Shown here piece after piece: positions 47,053-60,245 of a stretch of DNA of 64,000 nucleotides. Every line of letters starts with the position of its first letter. Positions within the stretch are counted from its first letter, which is position 1. The notes beneath the pieces were generated by a model that was not told the origin of the DNA, searched no databases, and saw only the letters and a program-made list of their open reading frames with translations. Location: contig VWZL01002039.1 of NCBI GenBank assembly GCA_013396915.1, forward strand, positions 138,169 through 202,168, in the 5' to 3' direction. The DNA comes from Stercorarius parasiticus. Its lineage: Eukaryota > Chordata > Aves > Charadriiformes > Stercorariidae. The position numbers were made by a program, and so were the translations under genes.

Positions 47053-49822
47053 TGCCTTAAAGAGTTAAAACAGCTTTAAAAGCAAAACAAAACAAAGCAA
47101 AGCACAAAGGCTCCTGCCCATTCCTACCTGAGGCACAGATCTCTATGTACAGTAGCAAATTGTTATCTTTTTTTCGGGTTTGAGCGTAACAGGTATTGAG
47201 TAATGTTGTCCTGGTGTGTTGACGCATGAGCCAGGGTGTGCCCCAGACCCCGGAGAGGTGCAACTGCCTGCTAAAAGTCTGGTGTTTGGTTTCTTTCTTC
47301 TCTCCAGTGTCTCCCTTTGTGCCCAGAGATGCTGCATATTGTCCCAGTCCTTTCCCCAGGCACATCTCACTGCAAACAGAAGCTGTTCTCTCCTGTTCCT
47401 GATGAGACTCGAAGCTCTGAGAAGATGCCCTGCCCTGTAGGTTACCTTTTCCTGATGAAAACCAGTGCAGAAAGTGCTCCTCTTGGAGCACCACGTGCTC
47501 CAACATCTGTTGACTCCTCTTGTGGCTGGATCCCTGCAAATCTGAAGGACCAGAAGTATAACTACAGGTGAAATATTCCTGCAACGGGTCAGGTTTGTTT
47601 CAGAGGTGTCCATCTTCCCCCACTGAGGGCACATGTTGGCCCTCCCAGCAGGGAGGATTGGCTGGACCAGGAGAAGATGCAAGCAGTAAAGCCCCACCGA
47701 CTGTGAGCAGCAGGGCTGGCGTGGGCAGGGACGCAGGAGTCATGGCAGGGAGAGGCAGCTTTGGGTGAGCATTTGCTTATCAGAAAACCCAGGCCCTGGA
47801 GAAAGATGCAGCCTGAAGCCTTTTGGGGGGTGTCCCCGTCACTGCTGCCAGGCCACCAAGGCTGGTGTCTGGGAGGGCATCCCTCTGGGTCAGGAGGAGC
47901 CAGACAGCCTGTGCCGACAACCGTGGGCAAAGCACAAGCACCCAAACCAGCACATTGGGCTGTGCCAGGGGCCAGCAGGGATGCTCATGGCGGGATTGGC
48001 CTCCTCTCCTGCCCGCAAAGAAGAGCGGCCGCTGCCTCCTTGCACTGCAATGGGGCCGGCAGTAACCCCCCCCCACCCCCAGCAGGGTCCCGGCATAGTC
48101 AGCCAGGAACTTGTGCCGGACTTGGGCTCCCAGTCAGAAAAAACAAACCACTGCCTTTTCGATGTTTACACTAGATGTTTATTTTACAGTTCATTTCACA
48201 ATCCGTTTCTCTTCTCTCTTTGCCGCGAGTTGATTTATGGTGCTGCAGATCCTATCTGCCTGCCCTGCCCAGAGCATGGGCCCGGAGGAAAACCTGCCAG
48301 GGGTCTCTCCTTGTCCTTGTTGCTGTTTTGTCTACAACTGCCCTTACCTATGGCTTGGACTAGAGCAGTTTCTGCCAAACTGTGATAAATTAGTCTCTTG
48401 CTCCCTTGTGCTTTGGTATTTTGAGGAGTGGGTGGCTCAGGGTCTCTGAAGAAAACAAGAGCAAGTGAACACGGTGCAAAGGGCTGTCCTCAGCTTCCCT
48501 CTGGCTAATTTCTCCCCTGGATGGACCGGTGGCTGTTGAGGACTCCTGAGGACGCCATGGGACTGTAGATCCTGCGCCCCCCCTGCTGTGTCCCCCTGAT
48601 GATGAGGTGCCATACCTGGCCACGGGGCAAGTCCCCGGGCTGTGGGCATGGTCAGTGACCGCAGGAGGCGGCTGGTCCCTGCCCACCCTGCGCCATAAGG
48701 GATTGTCAGGGGCTGCTGGGATTAACCAGGATTACTTGCTCCGTGGTACATTTAAATTTTGATTTTCATGCTGCTACGTTTTAGCGGCATTTGGGGTGGT
48801 GGTTTAGCTTCACCGGTTTAATCGAGGCCTTTCCTCCACAGCTGCGCATGCAAAAAAGATATGCTGCAGTTAACTGAGAAAAGAAGAGATCTGATCTGAA
48901 GGTCTGGTGGGAAATCCCTGAGTAAAACTTGGCCTTCCTCGCTGGCTGTGTGCTTTGGAGGAGGAGAAGGATTCACCACTTCCTCGTATGGAGCCAGATG
49001 CTCCCCATGAATAACTGGACCCAACCTAAATGCAGAAGGAAGTGTATTTAAAAAAAATAGAGGTGTGGTAATGACACTATCATGTTTTATGTGCGTTGTG
49101 TAATCCGTGACGTGCGTGGCTCCTGAAGAGCCTGCTCCCCAGTCACAGATAAATCACTCCTTGAAAACAACAATAAAATCCTAGTAAGTTGGCTGACTAG
49201 AGACGTTTTATCCTTTTCCCCAGGAAAATTATATTCACCGCAAACAAATGTATGTTTTGTGGACTGAATGCTCATGTGACAAACAGGGTGGTTGTATAAA
49301 TGAAGCCAAAAGTTTTGAAAGAAGAGAATGTCAACCTCTCCAGCTTTTTTTATCACCACTAATTGCCCTGATGATGCATTGGTTTCACATGGTTTCACAG
49401 AGAGGACACAGAGAACCTTTGGTTACCTAAATTAATATCTAAATAAATGTTTCTTCACAAGCTTGTTTAGCAATTTACACTTTTCAAATTGCTGTTGTAC
49501 CAAGTAGGGGGTTTAATGTTAAGAAATGTTAATGCAAAATGAAGTCTAGAAGAAGGGAATTGTTTTGGCAATACATGTTTTTGAGCAGTAGCTCACCGGT
49601 CCAAATTTAGCCCGTTCTTGCCCTGGTAAAAGTTCTTAAAGGCAATATGAAAATACCTGCTTTTTCCTCCTTCCCTACAAAAAGTATACATACTTTTATT
49701 TAACTGTGGAATGATTCTTTCTTATCTGTAATAATTCTGCAGGTGTTGGAAAACGATGTCGGAAATAGAGAAATGAAATGGTCAGGGAAGTATGAACTTC
49801 TCTGCTTTTGTGCGCATGAGTA

Positions 49823-49850
49823 TTAAAAGGAAGATCTTAAAAGGAAGATC
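49823..49850. repeat. Perfect 14-bp tandem duplication
   Basis: TTAAAAGGAAGATC occurs twice head to tail (49823-49836, 49837-49850). Likely slippage product. Confidence 0.85.
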
Positions 49851-52800
49851 TGCTACCATTTTATGTGTTAATAACACCTCCAAACAGTACATTAAAGAAT
49901 AAGAATGCAACACTGCGAGTATAAAAATCGTCCCTAGCTTAGCCAAAATTATATCTGATAAGCCCCAATAAACCCAAAACCGTTTACATCAGTACTGTGA
50001 AGCTAGGGGAGGGTTTGGGGGGTTCTTTTCCTCTGACTGAAACTGCGCATCTTAGGAAAGGCAGCAAGGCTAACACACTGCTTGGCAGCCTGGCGTGGAG
50101 ACATTCCTAAAAGCTTGTAAGAAAATCAAAGGTAGAACTGAAAAGCTGACGGGTGGCAGCAGTAGCGAGGGCGAGGACGGTTTCTGCAGGACGATCAGGA
50201 GATGCATTTCGTAAGAGAGGAACCTTCTCCCCGGATAATTTTTCGTAGCTAGCAACCGTGCCTTGCAGTTTCTGTCTTGCAACAGAAGTTGTATGTGGAG
50301 ATTTTGTTTCCCTACCTGACCTGTCCGCCCTGCAAGAGGGCCATGAAGCCTCAGGGGGAAAAGCTGGCCCCTGGGGGTTCCTGCTGACACCTCCCTGCCC
50401 ACGTCTTGTCCCTCACAGGCCATGACTGATGGGGCTGCAGAAAGGGAGGGGGCTGCGAAGGGTTGATCTGAGACAGGGTAACCAGAGCAATGGCAGTGGG
50501 ACTTGCCTGGCTGGAGTCCCCCAGGCGTGGACCAGTGGTGGGGCCTCTGAGGGCTTGGTCCTGGGCTCACCTGGGTACCCTGACGTTACAGAGGTGCCGT
50601 GGGTACTCTGACATTGCAGAGATGTCAAAGGTGCCCTGTCTTTACACCGTGGGTGTCCCAAAAAACCCTCCGTAACCTTTCACGCCCGGTGTAAACTCTG
50701 CCCAAGAGGCATTTGCAGAACACAGGCTTCCTCCTGGCAAGCCTGACTTCATGTGGAGCAAAAGTGGAGAGGTCGTCCCCCTCTCCTCCTGCCAGCCTCG
50801 CCTGCCCGCCCAAACTCAAAATCCCAAAGGAAAACATTTCACTGGTGTTTTGCAATATCCTTCCCCTGTCTGTTTTTGCTGACCCTGTTTCTCAGTCTGT
50901 TGGCTAAGATCAAGCATAGTATCTCAAGGACATCCTGGTCCCATCCTCTGTTCCTCAGGAGGGAACAAGGGAAGATGCAAACAGTTTTGAAACCCCTTGT
51001 TTACATTATTTTGTAATTTATTGAAAATCTTAAATGAAGTAGAGCAACCCATCAACTGAAAATAACCCAAGGAACGTGGTTAGTAAAGGGGTTGTCAACA
51101 TATGCAATGAGGACTGAAAAATGGCAGATACAGCTCTACTAAAAAGAATGGAGATAGAGTTGCTGGGGTTTCTCCTGTTTGGAAGTCAAATATAGCACCC
51201 AGTGAGGATGTCCAGCTCCCAGTTTCTGAACAGTTTGACTCCTGAAGCCCTGCTCCTCAGACTAGGCTCTGTAGGTTTGGGTCTCTGCAGTTTTTGTCTA
51301 CAAAAATTCTGGCAGTTCATGAGAAATAGCTTGCCAGCATTTTATTCCACCACGTCTCCTGAGAATGCAGTATGGGATTAAGGCAAATCTATGATAGCTC
51401 CTCGGAGCAGTGTGGTACATGTAATATTTATCCAGACAAACCTTCCCCTAAACGTACGTGCTGGACACAGGACATGAGCACAGGGCTGTCCCAGCCTCGC
51501 CGTAGGGAGGATACCTGGTGTGACAGCACCAGGGCAGCCACCAGCCATGTCCCAGAGAAGGACAGCTTCGTGCCAGATCGGCAGCTCAGGGCTCTGCCAC
51601 GGGGCAAGCTGCGAGAGCTGTGGACCACAGGCATGCAGAACAGATGTAATGGAGCAAACTGCTGGCATAAAAAGAGCTCCCGCTCTTTATTCGGCATCCA
51701 GAAATGGCCTATGATGTCGGGAAGGGATAGATCAGAGATCTATGCAGTGCTACCTTTTCTTGCTGATTGCAGGGGACTGCATTAATAGTGCTGCTGAGTG
51801 TTGATAAGGGCTGCTATAGTGAGAAAAGCCAACTGATATGATAAGGCATGTATTTTTGTGTCACGTTTCAAGCCATTGAATAGCACTGAGTGGGGGTGGG
51901 GTGAACAGGAGCAAAAGTTGGGTTGAAAGTTGTCCTTTATGTTAAAGGAATCTACTTGAATTCACTTTCCAGTAGTTTAAATGCGAAAGTGGGTTAAGTT
52001 AGTTCTGATAAAGTGCTAACTGCATGAATTATGTTCACAGGCAGGAAAAGTGCAAATTTGTGTCACGATTCTGCCTGTGCAGCCTTTTGGGTTTGAGGTG
52101 GGTTTTTTATGACACCCCCCCACACACCCCGTAGGACTACTCGAGGCCTTTCCCAAATAATAGCATCGATTGCAGGCAACGACATGACAATTCTGCATTA
52201 CTGCTAACCCAGGGACAGGGACGCCAAACTTGCTTTCATTACGGATGATTTGATTAACCTTTCATTGAGTCTGCAAAAGGCTATTGAACCGACTTGGACA
52301 CCTTTTCTGTGCTTCAAAGACCCGAGATGTTTTTTATCCAGTCCCTCCCCTTTCTCTTAGCGCACAGAAAGCCTGCAATTACGGGCAGCTTTCAAGGCTG
52401 GCAGCTCTCGCTAACAGCCAGGACTTGTTGGGGCGCAGAGTGGAGGAGCTGAATTGCAGTTGGACCAGAATGAAAGCCATTTCAACCCGTGCCACTCAAC
52501 CTCCCGGGGCTGGGACCTCCCCTCATTTCTGGATGCGCACACTCGGAGGCCAGGATCTGGCCTTGGAGCAGGTCTAGCCCATCATTCAGGTTGTAATCGG
52601 TTGCTCCTCTGCCGTGGGGAACAAATACCCAGTGAGCCTACACAGCGCCGTGTCCTCTGCTGGCATCCCTGACCCCTCTGGTCATGCTTCCCTGTGCAAA
52701 TCAGGAAAGGGTAACGTTTGCATGAAAACTCACAGGAACTAGGTGATCACAGAGATTCTCATGTCCCACCATGCATGACCAAAACCAGCCAACAGTTTCA

Positions 52801-55597
52801 AGAGCTTCTATACAGGGAGTGTCTGACCTTATACAACTTGTTTCTGTAGAAAACCAAGCTTGAACAAATCCTGAGCTGACCTGAGTGCCTTGGCAGAAGA
52901 TGAAATTTCTTCACTTGTCTCCTGTTCCCTGGAGCTCTTCAGAGAGGGTCTGGGTCTTTCCATGGCCTTTTTCAAGCCCCCCCTGAAGCCTTGCCTGAAG
53001 GACTTGGGTATGCATGCAAGCTGGTGTTTTTCATCAAGAATCTACGGTACCATTAGCGTGCAGCAACAACTAGGTGAAGAGCATACAAAGGGCATCACTG
53101 AAGGAAAGGGGAAAGGCATCGTGTATGAGCTCCGGTCTTCTTGGTGAACCTCAAGGCCTTCCATTAGAGGATGGTGACTTGTTCCTAAAATTTTACTGTG
53201 GTGAAGAGGCTCCCTTTTGTAGGACTTACCACCCTCCTCTGATGTACCTAGATCTAAATTTAAACCGAGGTGTCCTGGTAGGTGCTTCACGGTGTCAGAT
53301 TTGTCTCTGGAAGGGATCTGCCTCCAGCACTGCAGGCAACTCTGCCCCCTAAGACTACAATTTAGGTAGTTAGCTAATTTTTACAACACTGCAGTACGTT
53401 TGTGGGGGGAGAGGGATTTTTCCTCCTTGCAGAGGTGGTTCTGGGACTTTCTGCGGCACGAGGGCTGGCAGCTTTTTGTCTCGACTCACAGGGTTGTTAA
53501 TGTTGTTAATGGTCATAAAATTATTGCACCCTTTCCTAATATCAGTTGACTTTGGACTTGAGAGCCAGTGCTACCCTTTACACTTCAGCATTTCACAAAG
53601 ACTTTAAATGTTGGCAGTGAGAGCTGGGTATGAACTAATCTGGGCAGCGTGCTACAGCTGCAGCGTTGCTTCACTTAAGCTTTTCCACGTGTTGACTTCA
53701 GAATCAGAGTCTCTATGTGACTCCACCATATGTAAATGTGAGAGTTCATTTTTTCCCCTGCCCATGTTGTGACTGAGCTTAAAAAATCATTCCTCTGAAA
53801 GCCAGTCTCTTTTAGGTTATGCTGAAGTGAACTTTTCTTTCCAGACAAATGGAGTACTGGGCTAAGATTGAACTTTGTGTTTCAATCCTTTGACTTTCAG
53901 CCACTTCTCTCCCTTGGCACGAGGCTGAAGTGACACAAGGTAGAGACAATTTCCTTCAAAGAAAAAGCAAAAAATTATTCTAAGAAGGCCTGAAATACCC
54001 ACAGCCCAAAGCGCCTTCAGGAATGTAATTTATGGTGCATGTTTGGTGGGGGGAATATCAGGTAGGTGCATCCCATCCATTCTTATCTGCACAACGTGCA
54101 TGTCTCTTTCTATGATCCTTCACCCAGAATTGTATTTTAATACTACAACTGAAGACAAGTATGTAATTGTTGTGGTGCCTATAAGAAACTACAGGCTCCT
54201 CTGAAGTCCTCTGAAACTGTGAAGTGTTTCACAATGTATGAAGAGGTAATTTGCATTGAGAATCAATATGCTAATTATTATGTCAACACTTATTGTTTTG
54301 GCATGTTTCTTGGCTTCTGGTCCTAGAGTGTACATCCACGTACGGTCCCAGTGTGTCTGCGAGACGTAAGATGTGCCTTGGCTCTGTGACAGTCACAGGA
54401 CTTGTTAAAAGAGATACAAACTGAAGATGAAGACTAGTGGCACGGTTTGTACTATTTAATCCAGTCTAGCTTCATTCTGTCAGGGCACATCAATTAAATC
54501 AGATGAAGAAATTAGGGAGCTTTTGTCTAGCCGGTGAGTTAAATAAATACTGATTAAAATAAAATGATTGTTAAACAGATAGGTCAAAATAACTACCATA
54601 CCAATCCGTATGGTTTATGTAATGTCAAGTGGCGTTGGAATACAAGTGTCAAACATGGGCCCAAAGACGTTCTCCTTCTTCATTTTATTTATTTGGAAGA
54701 TGGTTGTGCCCTGAGTCAGGGACCAGGAATAGCCGTGCCAGGCGCTGCGCCACCTCCGAACAAAAAGATGAACTTTGCCTCTTGGCTTCTTCTGCAGCCT
54801 GAAAGCTCTTTGGGACACCAGGGGGATGCGCACAGGAGGAGCATGAGAAACAGGCGGACGGTACAGCCTTTAACACCGCAGCTCCCAGCGTGGAACTGTA
54901 TAAACACAGCACGCACACAAAGTGTGACTGCGGAATAGTTGGCCGCAGAGTTTCTGCCATATAATACTTTGTGATGAGGCTGAGAGCCATCCAGGAGGAG
55001 ATCAGCTGAAATGGTCCTGGGAGCTTGGAGAAAGCAACCAGAAAACACTGGCTTGTCTCTGCTAGACCTGTTAGTTCTTAATTGCTCTGTGGTAACTAAT
55101 AACTAAGCTGCACAGGAAGAATTATAATGCAAACTTGGGTTGTGCTTGCAGTCTTTTTAAAGTGCTTGCTTTAGGGGCTATGTATACGTGCGAGGCATGG
55201 GGAAGGCTGGTGAAGTGGAAAGGTGCTGTGCGTTGGGATAAGTAGTTATATGAGGAGAATGCGTCTCTACTCTCCCTTGGCGTCCCCAGATACATGAAAA
55301 CACAGTGCCAGCAGAAGGGAAGGGTCCACACCTGAGAGCTCCTCACTTCCCAGGTGTTCGCAGAAAAAATGAGAGCGGCTGAACCTCCTGTGGTTGCCCA
55401 AATGGCCACTGCAAACTTTCTGGCAGATAACTTTGCTTCCTCTTGTTTTCCCTTCACCTGGGAAAAAGGGTGCTGGATTATCGCTTTTCCAGCCAGCTGC
55501 TAACCCAGTAGCACACAACCAAGTCTGACACCCCACTGGGCTCAAAGATGCTTAACCAGATCCTGGTACTTCTCCCCATAGCAACAAAATGGCTCTT

Positions 55598-55657
55598 AAA
55601 CACATCCTGTATACGTCTTCCCCAGGAAAACACATCCTGTATACATCTTCCCTGGGA
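55598..55657. repeat. 30-bp tandem duplication
   Basis: Two adjacent 30-bp units, each beginning AAACACATCCTGTATAC and ending in CTTCCC..GGA (55598-55627, 55628-55657), differing at only a few positions. Older than the 20-bp duplication in the intron because the copies have diverged. Confidence 0.88.
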
Positions 55658-56380
55658 CACTTGTATCTGCTGTGGATCCCAGTCACAGGAGGCCAGGGAC
55701 TGGTGGTGAGGTGGACGATGCTGGGTCAGTCTTGCACTCCCTCCAGGTTTGCTCCTCACCTCCAGGAAGACAGTTCTTTTCTCTTTCTACCACAAAGATA
55801 AAAACAAAAAGCCAGGAAAGGTTTCTGATCTGTTTATATTCACCAATAATTTTCAAATAAAATTTTTGTAAGTGTCTGTGATCAAGAGACAGGAAAAAAT
55901 TGAATTTGTAAGTGGTGCTACTCCCCACCCCAGGCAACCATCAAAGCCTTTATTTTTTTTTCACAAGGAGCTCTAGTTTTACTTTATCAAGGCTGCCAAG
56001 GACCTTCAGAGCCTGATGACAAGCCTTTTCATTTGAAAATGCACATGTTTGGGTGGGTTTTCTGCCAAAGGTGAGAGACGATACATGTGCAGAGTAAAGC
56101 TAACCTAGAGATGAACTACCCTGCTGCTGGCTCATCTCTCTTTTTTTTTTTCCTTCTGTTTTGTTTTGATTTTGTTTTACTGACAAATTTCTGGGCTACA
56201 TTTGTTAGGCTTATGTTCTAACACCTTGCCTATTATTTTTGCTTTACATGTCAGCTTCTTGTTTTCAAGTTGCAAACTCCTATCAGGTAACTGAGGGGAA
56301 CAGATTTTTCTTTCTTTAGCTGTAACTTAGCTGAGAAAAAGTACTTCACCCAACCCCAGGGATCCCTGACAAGTCTCACT

Positions 56381-56400
56381 GGGGGGGGTGGGGGGTGGGG
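56381..56400 (+). other. G-quadruplex-like run
   Basis: G8-T-G6-T-G4, enough guanines for four G3 tracts with loops of one or two bases. Structure formation is inferred from pattern only. Confidence 0.5.
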
Positions 56401-56589
56401 TGTTCTTTAACTCATTTACCTGCAGTAATTAAGCCTGCCCCTCCCCTCCAGCCCCCCATTAAGCAGCCCTGCAGTTCTCCCAGGTGAGCACAAAGGCTCA
56501 CAAAGCAGAAACACCTTTGGGCCCCAGGGGTGGCAATAGGTCTGCTCAGCTATGCCGAGTTTAGTCATGCATTTTAAGTTTCTTCCTGA

Positions 56590-57150
56590 ACCGGGGTCTT
56601 AATTCTTGTGCCATTTTACTGGAACAAAGAGGTCAGATTATTTATAGCTCGGTCGCCTTTGTGTGCGTGCAGCTCGCGATGCCTTCGGTGCTCCATTTCC
56701 TGGGACTCCTTTTCCCTCCGGCTCTTAAGTCGCAGCTATTCTCTCCTAATGCAATAACAGTAATTATCCTATCGCTGGCCAGCGCGGCACCCTCCATTAG
56801 CACCTGCCTTACCTAGCGTACGGCGCAGGCTGGGAGCCAGGTAAAGCCCGTGTAATTTATAGCTCATCAGAGAAGCCAACCAGCCCACGGCCTTCTTGCT
56901 TTGTAAAGAGACGGACTTATCACCCAGATGCTGCTGCGATGGGTGTGCTGAGAAGGCGGGAAGACAAAAGTAGTGCACCGGCAAGCTCTGGCCCCATCTC
57001 TCTTTGTTTTTGTGCTCTGTTGTTTCACCCAGGCATGCAGTCAAGCAAAATCATCATGACTTGATGCAACCAGAAGACAATATTGACATGTTTGGACCTA
57101 CTCAATAGACCCGCGACATTTCACAATGTAATTGTTGTTTCGCATCCGGC
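56590..57150. promoter_or_regulatory. Candidate regulatory block downstream of FOXO3
   Basis: Unique sequence mixing CpGs (near 56650-56690, 56780-56825, 57140-57172) with AT-rich transcription-factor words: TCCTAATGCAATAACAG near 56744, TAATTA at 56761-56766, and inverted ACAAT/ATTGT at 57123-57135 resembling a SOX pair. No repeat or gene resemblance. The combination suggests an enhancer; conservation untested. Confidence 0.25.
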
Positions 57151-58879
57151 CGCCGAGCGCAGAATGAGAGACGTGGAGCTGGCCCTGCTAAGGTTTCTCT
57201 GCTAAGGCTGGGATTCAATGCAAAGTTTTACAAGTTTTATTTGACTGCTGTTCTATAGCACTCTATAGGATGTGCTGTATGGTGCACAGACTGACTTCAC
57301 AGCCTCTTCAGTCCTCATACATTTGCAGGGTGCATCTGTGGCCCCTTTGGGCTGAAATCATGATCCAGCCCTCCGACACGTTCCGTGGTCTCAAAATTGC
57401 AGAAAAGGGGCCAAACAAGGAGGAAAAAACCCCTGCTCTGAAGGGACAGGGATGTTTGGCTCCCTCCTCTCCTTCTACCACCAAACCCCTTGGCCTGGGG
57501 CAGCCTGGAGTCACCCACCAGTCTGTCTGGAAACAGCACTCCGCTTGTGTTTGTGCCTGAAACCCTGCTCTTCCTATGGCTGAACTTCTCTTATTCTCCT
57601 CACCCTGGAAAGTGCTGCACCAGGCAGGGAGCAGCCCATAGGGGATTTTTGTGCATCCCCCCCATACTGAGCAGGGATGGTCTGTTGAGTTGTTGGTGAC
57701 CCGAACCATCAGCGGCCACCCTAACGGTCCAGCTTCCCATCTCAGGCACCAAAGAACTGCTATTGCTGTCAAAAATGTTTTCAAAAGTGTAAACAAATAG
57801 AAAACAAGAACCTATAAATTCTCCTTCATGACAGCACTTGTGGTGTGTCTGCTCTTGGGAGGAGAAATTATTTTTCTTTAACTGCTAAGCTGACACATCC
57901 AGCAGGATTTGGAGGGCAGAGGTAATTGATGAGGTTAGATGAAATGAAGAGCAGATCTTGAGAGAATCACTGTTGACACTGATCCCAGCTTTGTGCAGGC
58001 AAGGCCAGGTAGTCCTTTGCGCTGAGGGTGCAACACGCACACGTCTGCACTGGAGAGATCAGTCAAGGAAAATCTTCTCTGACACCATTTGGACTTGGCC
58101 CGCTTCTGTCCTCCCGGTAGTGAGGAGCATTTTCCGCCGTGCCTTAGAACATCTCAGGCTGATAACCACACGCTTCCCAGCATAAAAGTTTCTGGCAACA
58201 TTTCTCTGAGCAGCTTTTGCACTTCTGATGGTCACATGTGCCCTCTGAAACTCAGCAGGAGCAAAGCTTCAGGGTCAGAAATACACTTAGTCCTTGTTCC
58301 TTTAGTCGCTGCTCATGTTTTTGGCTGAGATAAAAACTCTTTTGGAAATTATTCATATCTTCATTCAGTGCTTTGGCAATCTGAGGAGACTGCATTACTC
58401 GGTGATGCTTCAAGCTAGCAACAGTAGGCCCCAGATATTCTTGTATTTGACAACGAACAAACATCTTCATCAGTGAACTTGTACAGGGTGATGTTGTTTT
58501 GATGTGCAATTAAGTTACTAGGGATCTAGTCACAGAGCAGAGCTTTGAACTCACTGTTTGAAGCAAATGGGGGAATAAACACAAATATGCATGCATCTGA
58601 GACTCAGTTTTCCAGTGGGCAAACTGATGAAGTGGGGTGATGCTCCTCAGCAAAGCCGGCTTGAGGGGAGAAGGTGCAGGCTTGAGTGCAGGGGAGGCAC
58701 AGGCAGAGGCAGGGAGGTGAGGGGTCCCACACTCTGCCTGCTCACCCCACGTGTCCGCGGCACTCAGTTCTCCGGTTAGTCCTAGGAAGCCTCAGGAAGG
58801 CTGTTGGGAAGACACAAGGGTTCACAGGCTGCAGAAAGAGGGCCTGATTATCTAGAGGTCAAGAAATGCCAGTATAACT

Positions 58880-60245
58880 GTCAAAAGCAAACCTGAGCGG
58901 AAACTTGCAAAGTATGCTAGAAAAAATGGCAAAAACTTCTTCAAATCTCAATGCTAGAGAGGAGGAAAAGCAGAGTCAGGCTGCCGTGCAGTAAATGAGA
59001 TTAAAGATAATCTAGGCATGGCCTAAAATCAAAGGAGTATTTTACCTCTGTTCTCATTTAAGGAAGACAAATCCTAGGGGCAAAAGCAGGCTGGTTAATG
59101 GGAACAAGGATATGGAAATGGAATCACTACTGTGGGGAAGCAAAGCTCAAAGAGCAGGCTGTGTTCCTCCTTGGGGGGGCAGGTCATGCCTGCCCAGGAG
59201 TTCTGGAAAGACCAGCGTGTGAGGTGGCATGTCTAACAGCACCTGTTTTTATACATCTGTCAAGTCAGTGAGGGACCCCGTGGCTGCGGAATATCCATTA
59301 CATTGCGTTTGGTTGCGCAGGGTTAAAACATAATCCAGCCAACCATCGTCCTTGTAACTCTGACCTCACTGGTATGTGAGGCTTTGGAACATGCCTTGAA
59401 GGTTGATTAAGAATGCAAAGGCACATCAAAAATGGGATGAAATGCAACTAAAGGTACATCCTGCCAGACTAACCCGATGGTTCTCTTTGATAAAACAATT
59501 ATTTTCCCAGACAGGTGATATCTGCCAGATTTCCTTTATCTAGACTACTTTAATGTATTTGCTATGATGTCAAGTGTGAAACACCTGATGTTGCTGGAGA
59601 CAAAATAGATTAGGAGAGGAATTGCATGGCTGGTAAGAAGAGGAGGCAATGAACGCTGAGGGTGGAGATCTCAGGCCAGGAGGAGTTATCTGGGAGAGTT
59701 CTTCAAATAGGAGTTTTGGGACCAATTCTGCTTTAATGTTTGCATTAATGGCATGCTGCTGGCCCACGCGAGCTTTGTGCTGATGAAATGTGCTGCACAA
59801 AGCTGTGATGCATCGCTGGCACGGAGGTGGTTTGGAGGCCAGGCAGGACGAGTAGGGGACCTCGAGAATGGCTGTAATAAAAGGAGGATGACATTCAAGT
59901 AAGAGACAGAGAGTCATGCAGGTGAAAGCCAGTGTCAGAGCTGGCTTTTGCTGTTATCAGGGAGTGAATCATTTGGTAAAGTAACTGAGGAGAAAGAAAA
60001 ATCAGCTTTAGATAGTCATAGAAAAGTTGTGTGCTGCCAGCTTGATCCTTATGTTGCATCTATTTCCAGTTGAGATGAGGAAATATTAGTGCCAAAATAC
60101 ACAGCCTAGATTGACTCTCCTCCCTTCCCACCTCTCCTTTTGGGAAAGACGCATTAACAGCAGAGCAGTTGCAGAGAAGAGCTGCAAGGAAGACCAGGGG
60201 ACCAGAGACCCTGTCTCCCAGGAGGCCAGGGGAAGGTCCTGGAGC
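58880..60245 (+). mobile_element. Ancient LINE (CR1-like) ORF2 remnant, about 1.36 kb
   Basis: No open frame survives, but conceptual pieces appear in the order of a CR1 ORF2. ERKLAKYARKNGKNFFK lies at about 58896-58948, then SKEYFTSVL at about 59030-59056. A weak NHRP segment is near 59345, followed by an LDYFNVFAMMSS piece near 59542 (family LDFSKAFDTVSH). The GVLGPILL-N-FIN reverse-transcriptase segment is near 59712-59748, and LE-NG-NKRRMTFK near 59862-59902. The last piece is RRAARKTRGPETLS near 60178-60220, corresponding to the [14 protein letters not shown] block. Frames shift repeatedly between pieces. Much older than the CR1 copies at 38.6 and 41.6 kb; subfamily uncertain. Confidence 0.65.

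Larger units (their letters stand above)
47053..58879. other. Intergenic, 11.8 kb without a recognised gene
   Basis: Unique sequence with GC-rich segments (47590-48120, 48480-48700, 50330-50620) and AT-rich segments (49020-49960, 54000-54600). Small tandem duplications (49823-49850, 55598-55657), a G-rich run (56381-56400) and a candidate regulatory block (56590-57150) are listed separately. A C9-rich run at 48066-48080 could form a G-quadruplex on the - strand. The longest frames (for example 47765-48385, 206 codons) are proline/glycine/cysteine-rich, without domain resemblance. I see no RNA gene. Confidence 0.5.

Noticed and set aside
47765..48385. 206-codon + strand frame
   Set aside because: GC-rich sequence with frames open on both strands, no domain resemblance and no splice or promoter context.
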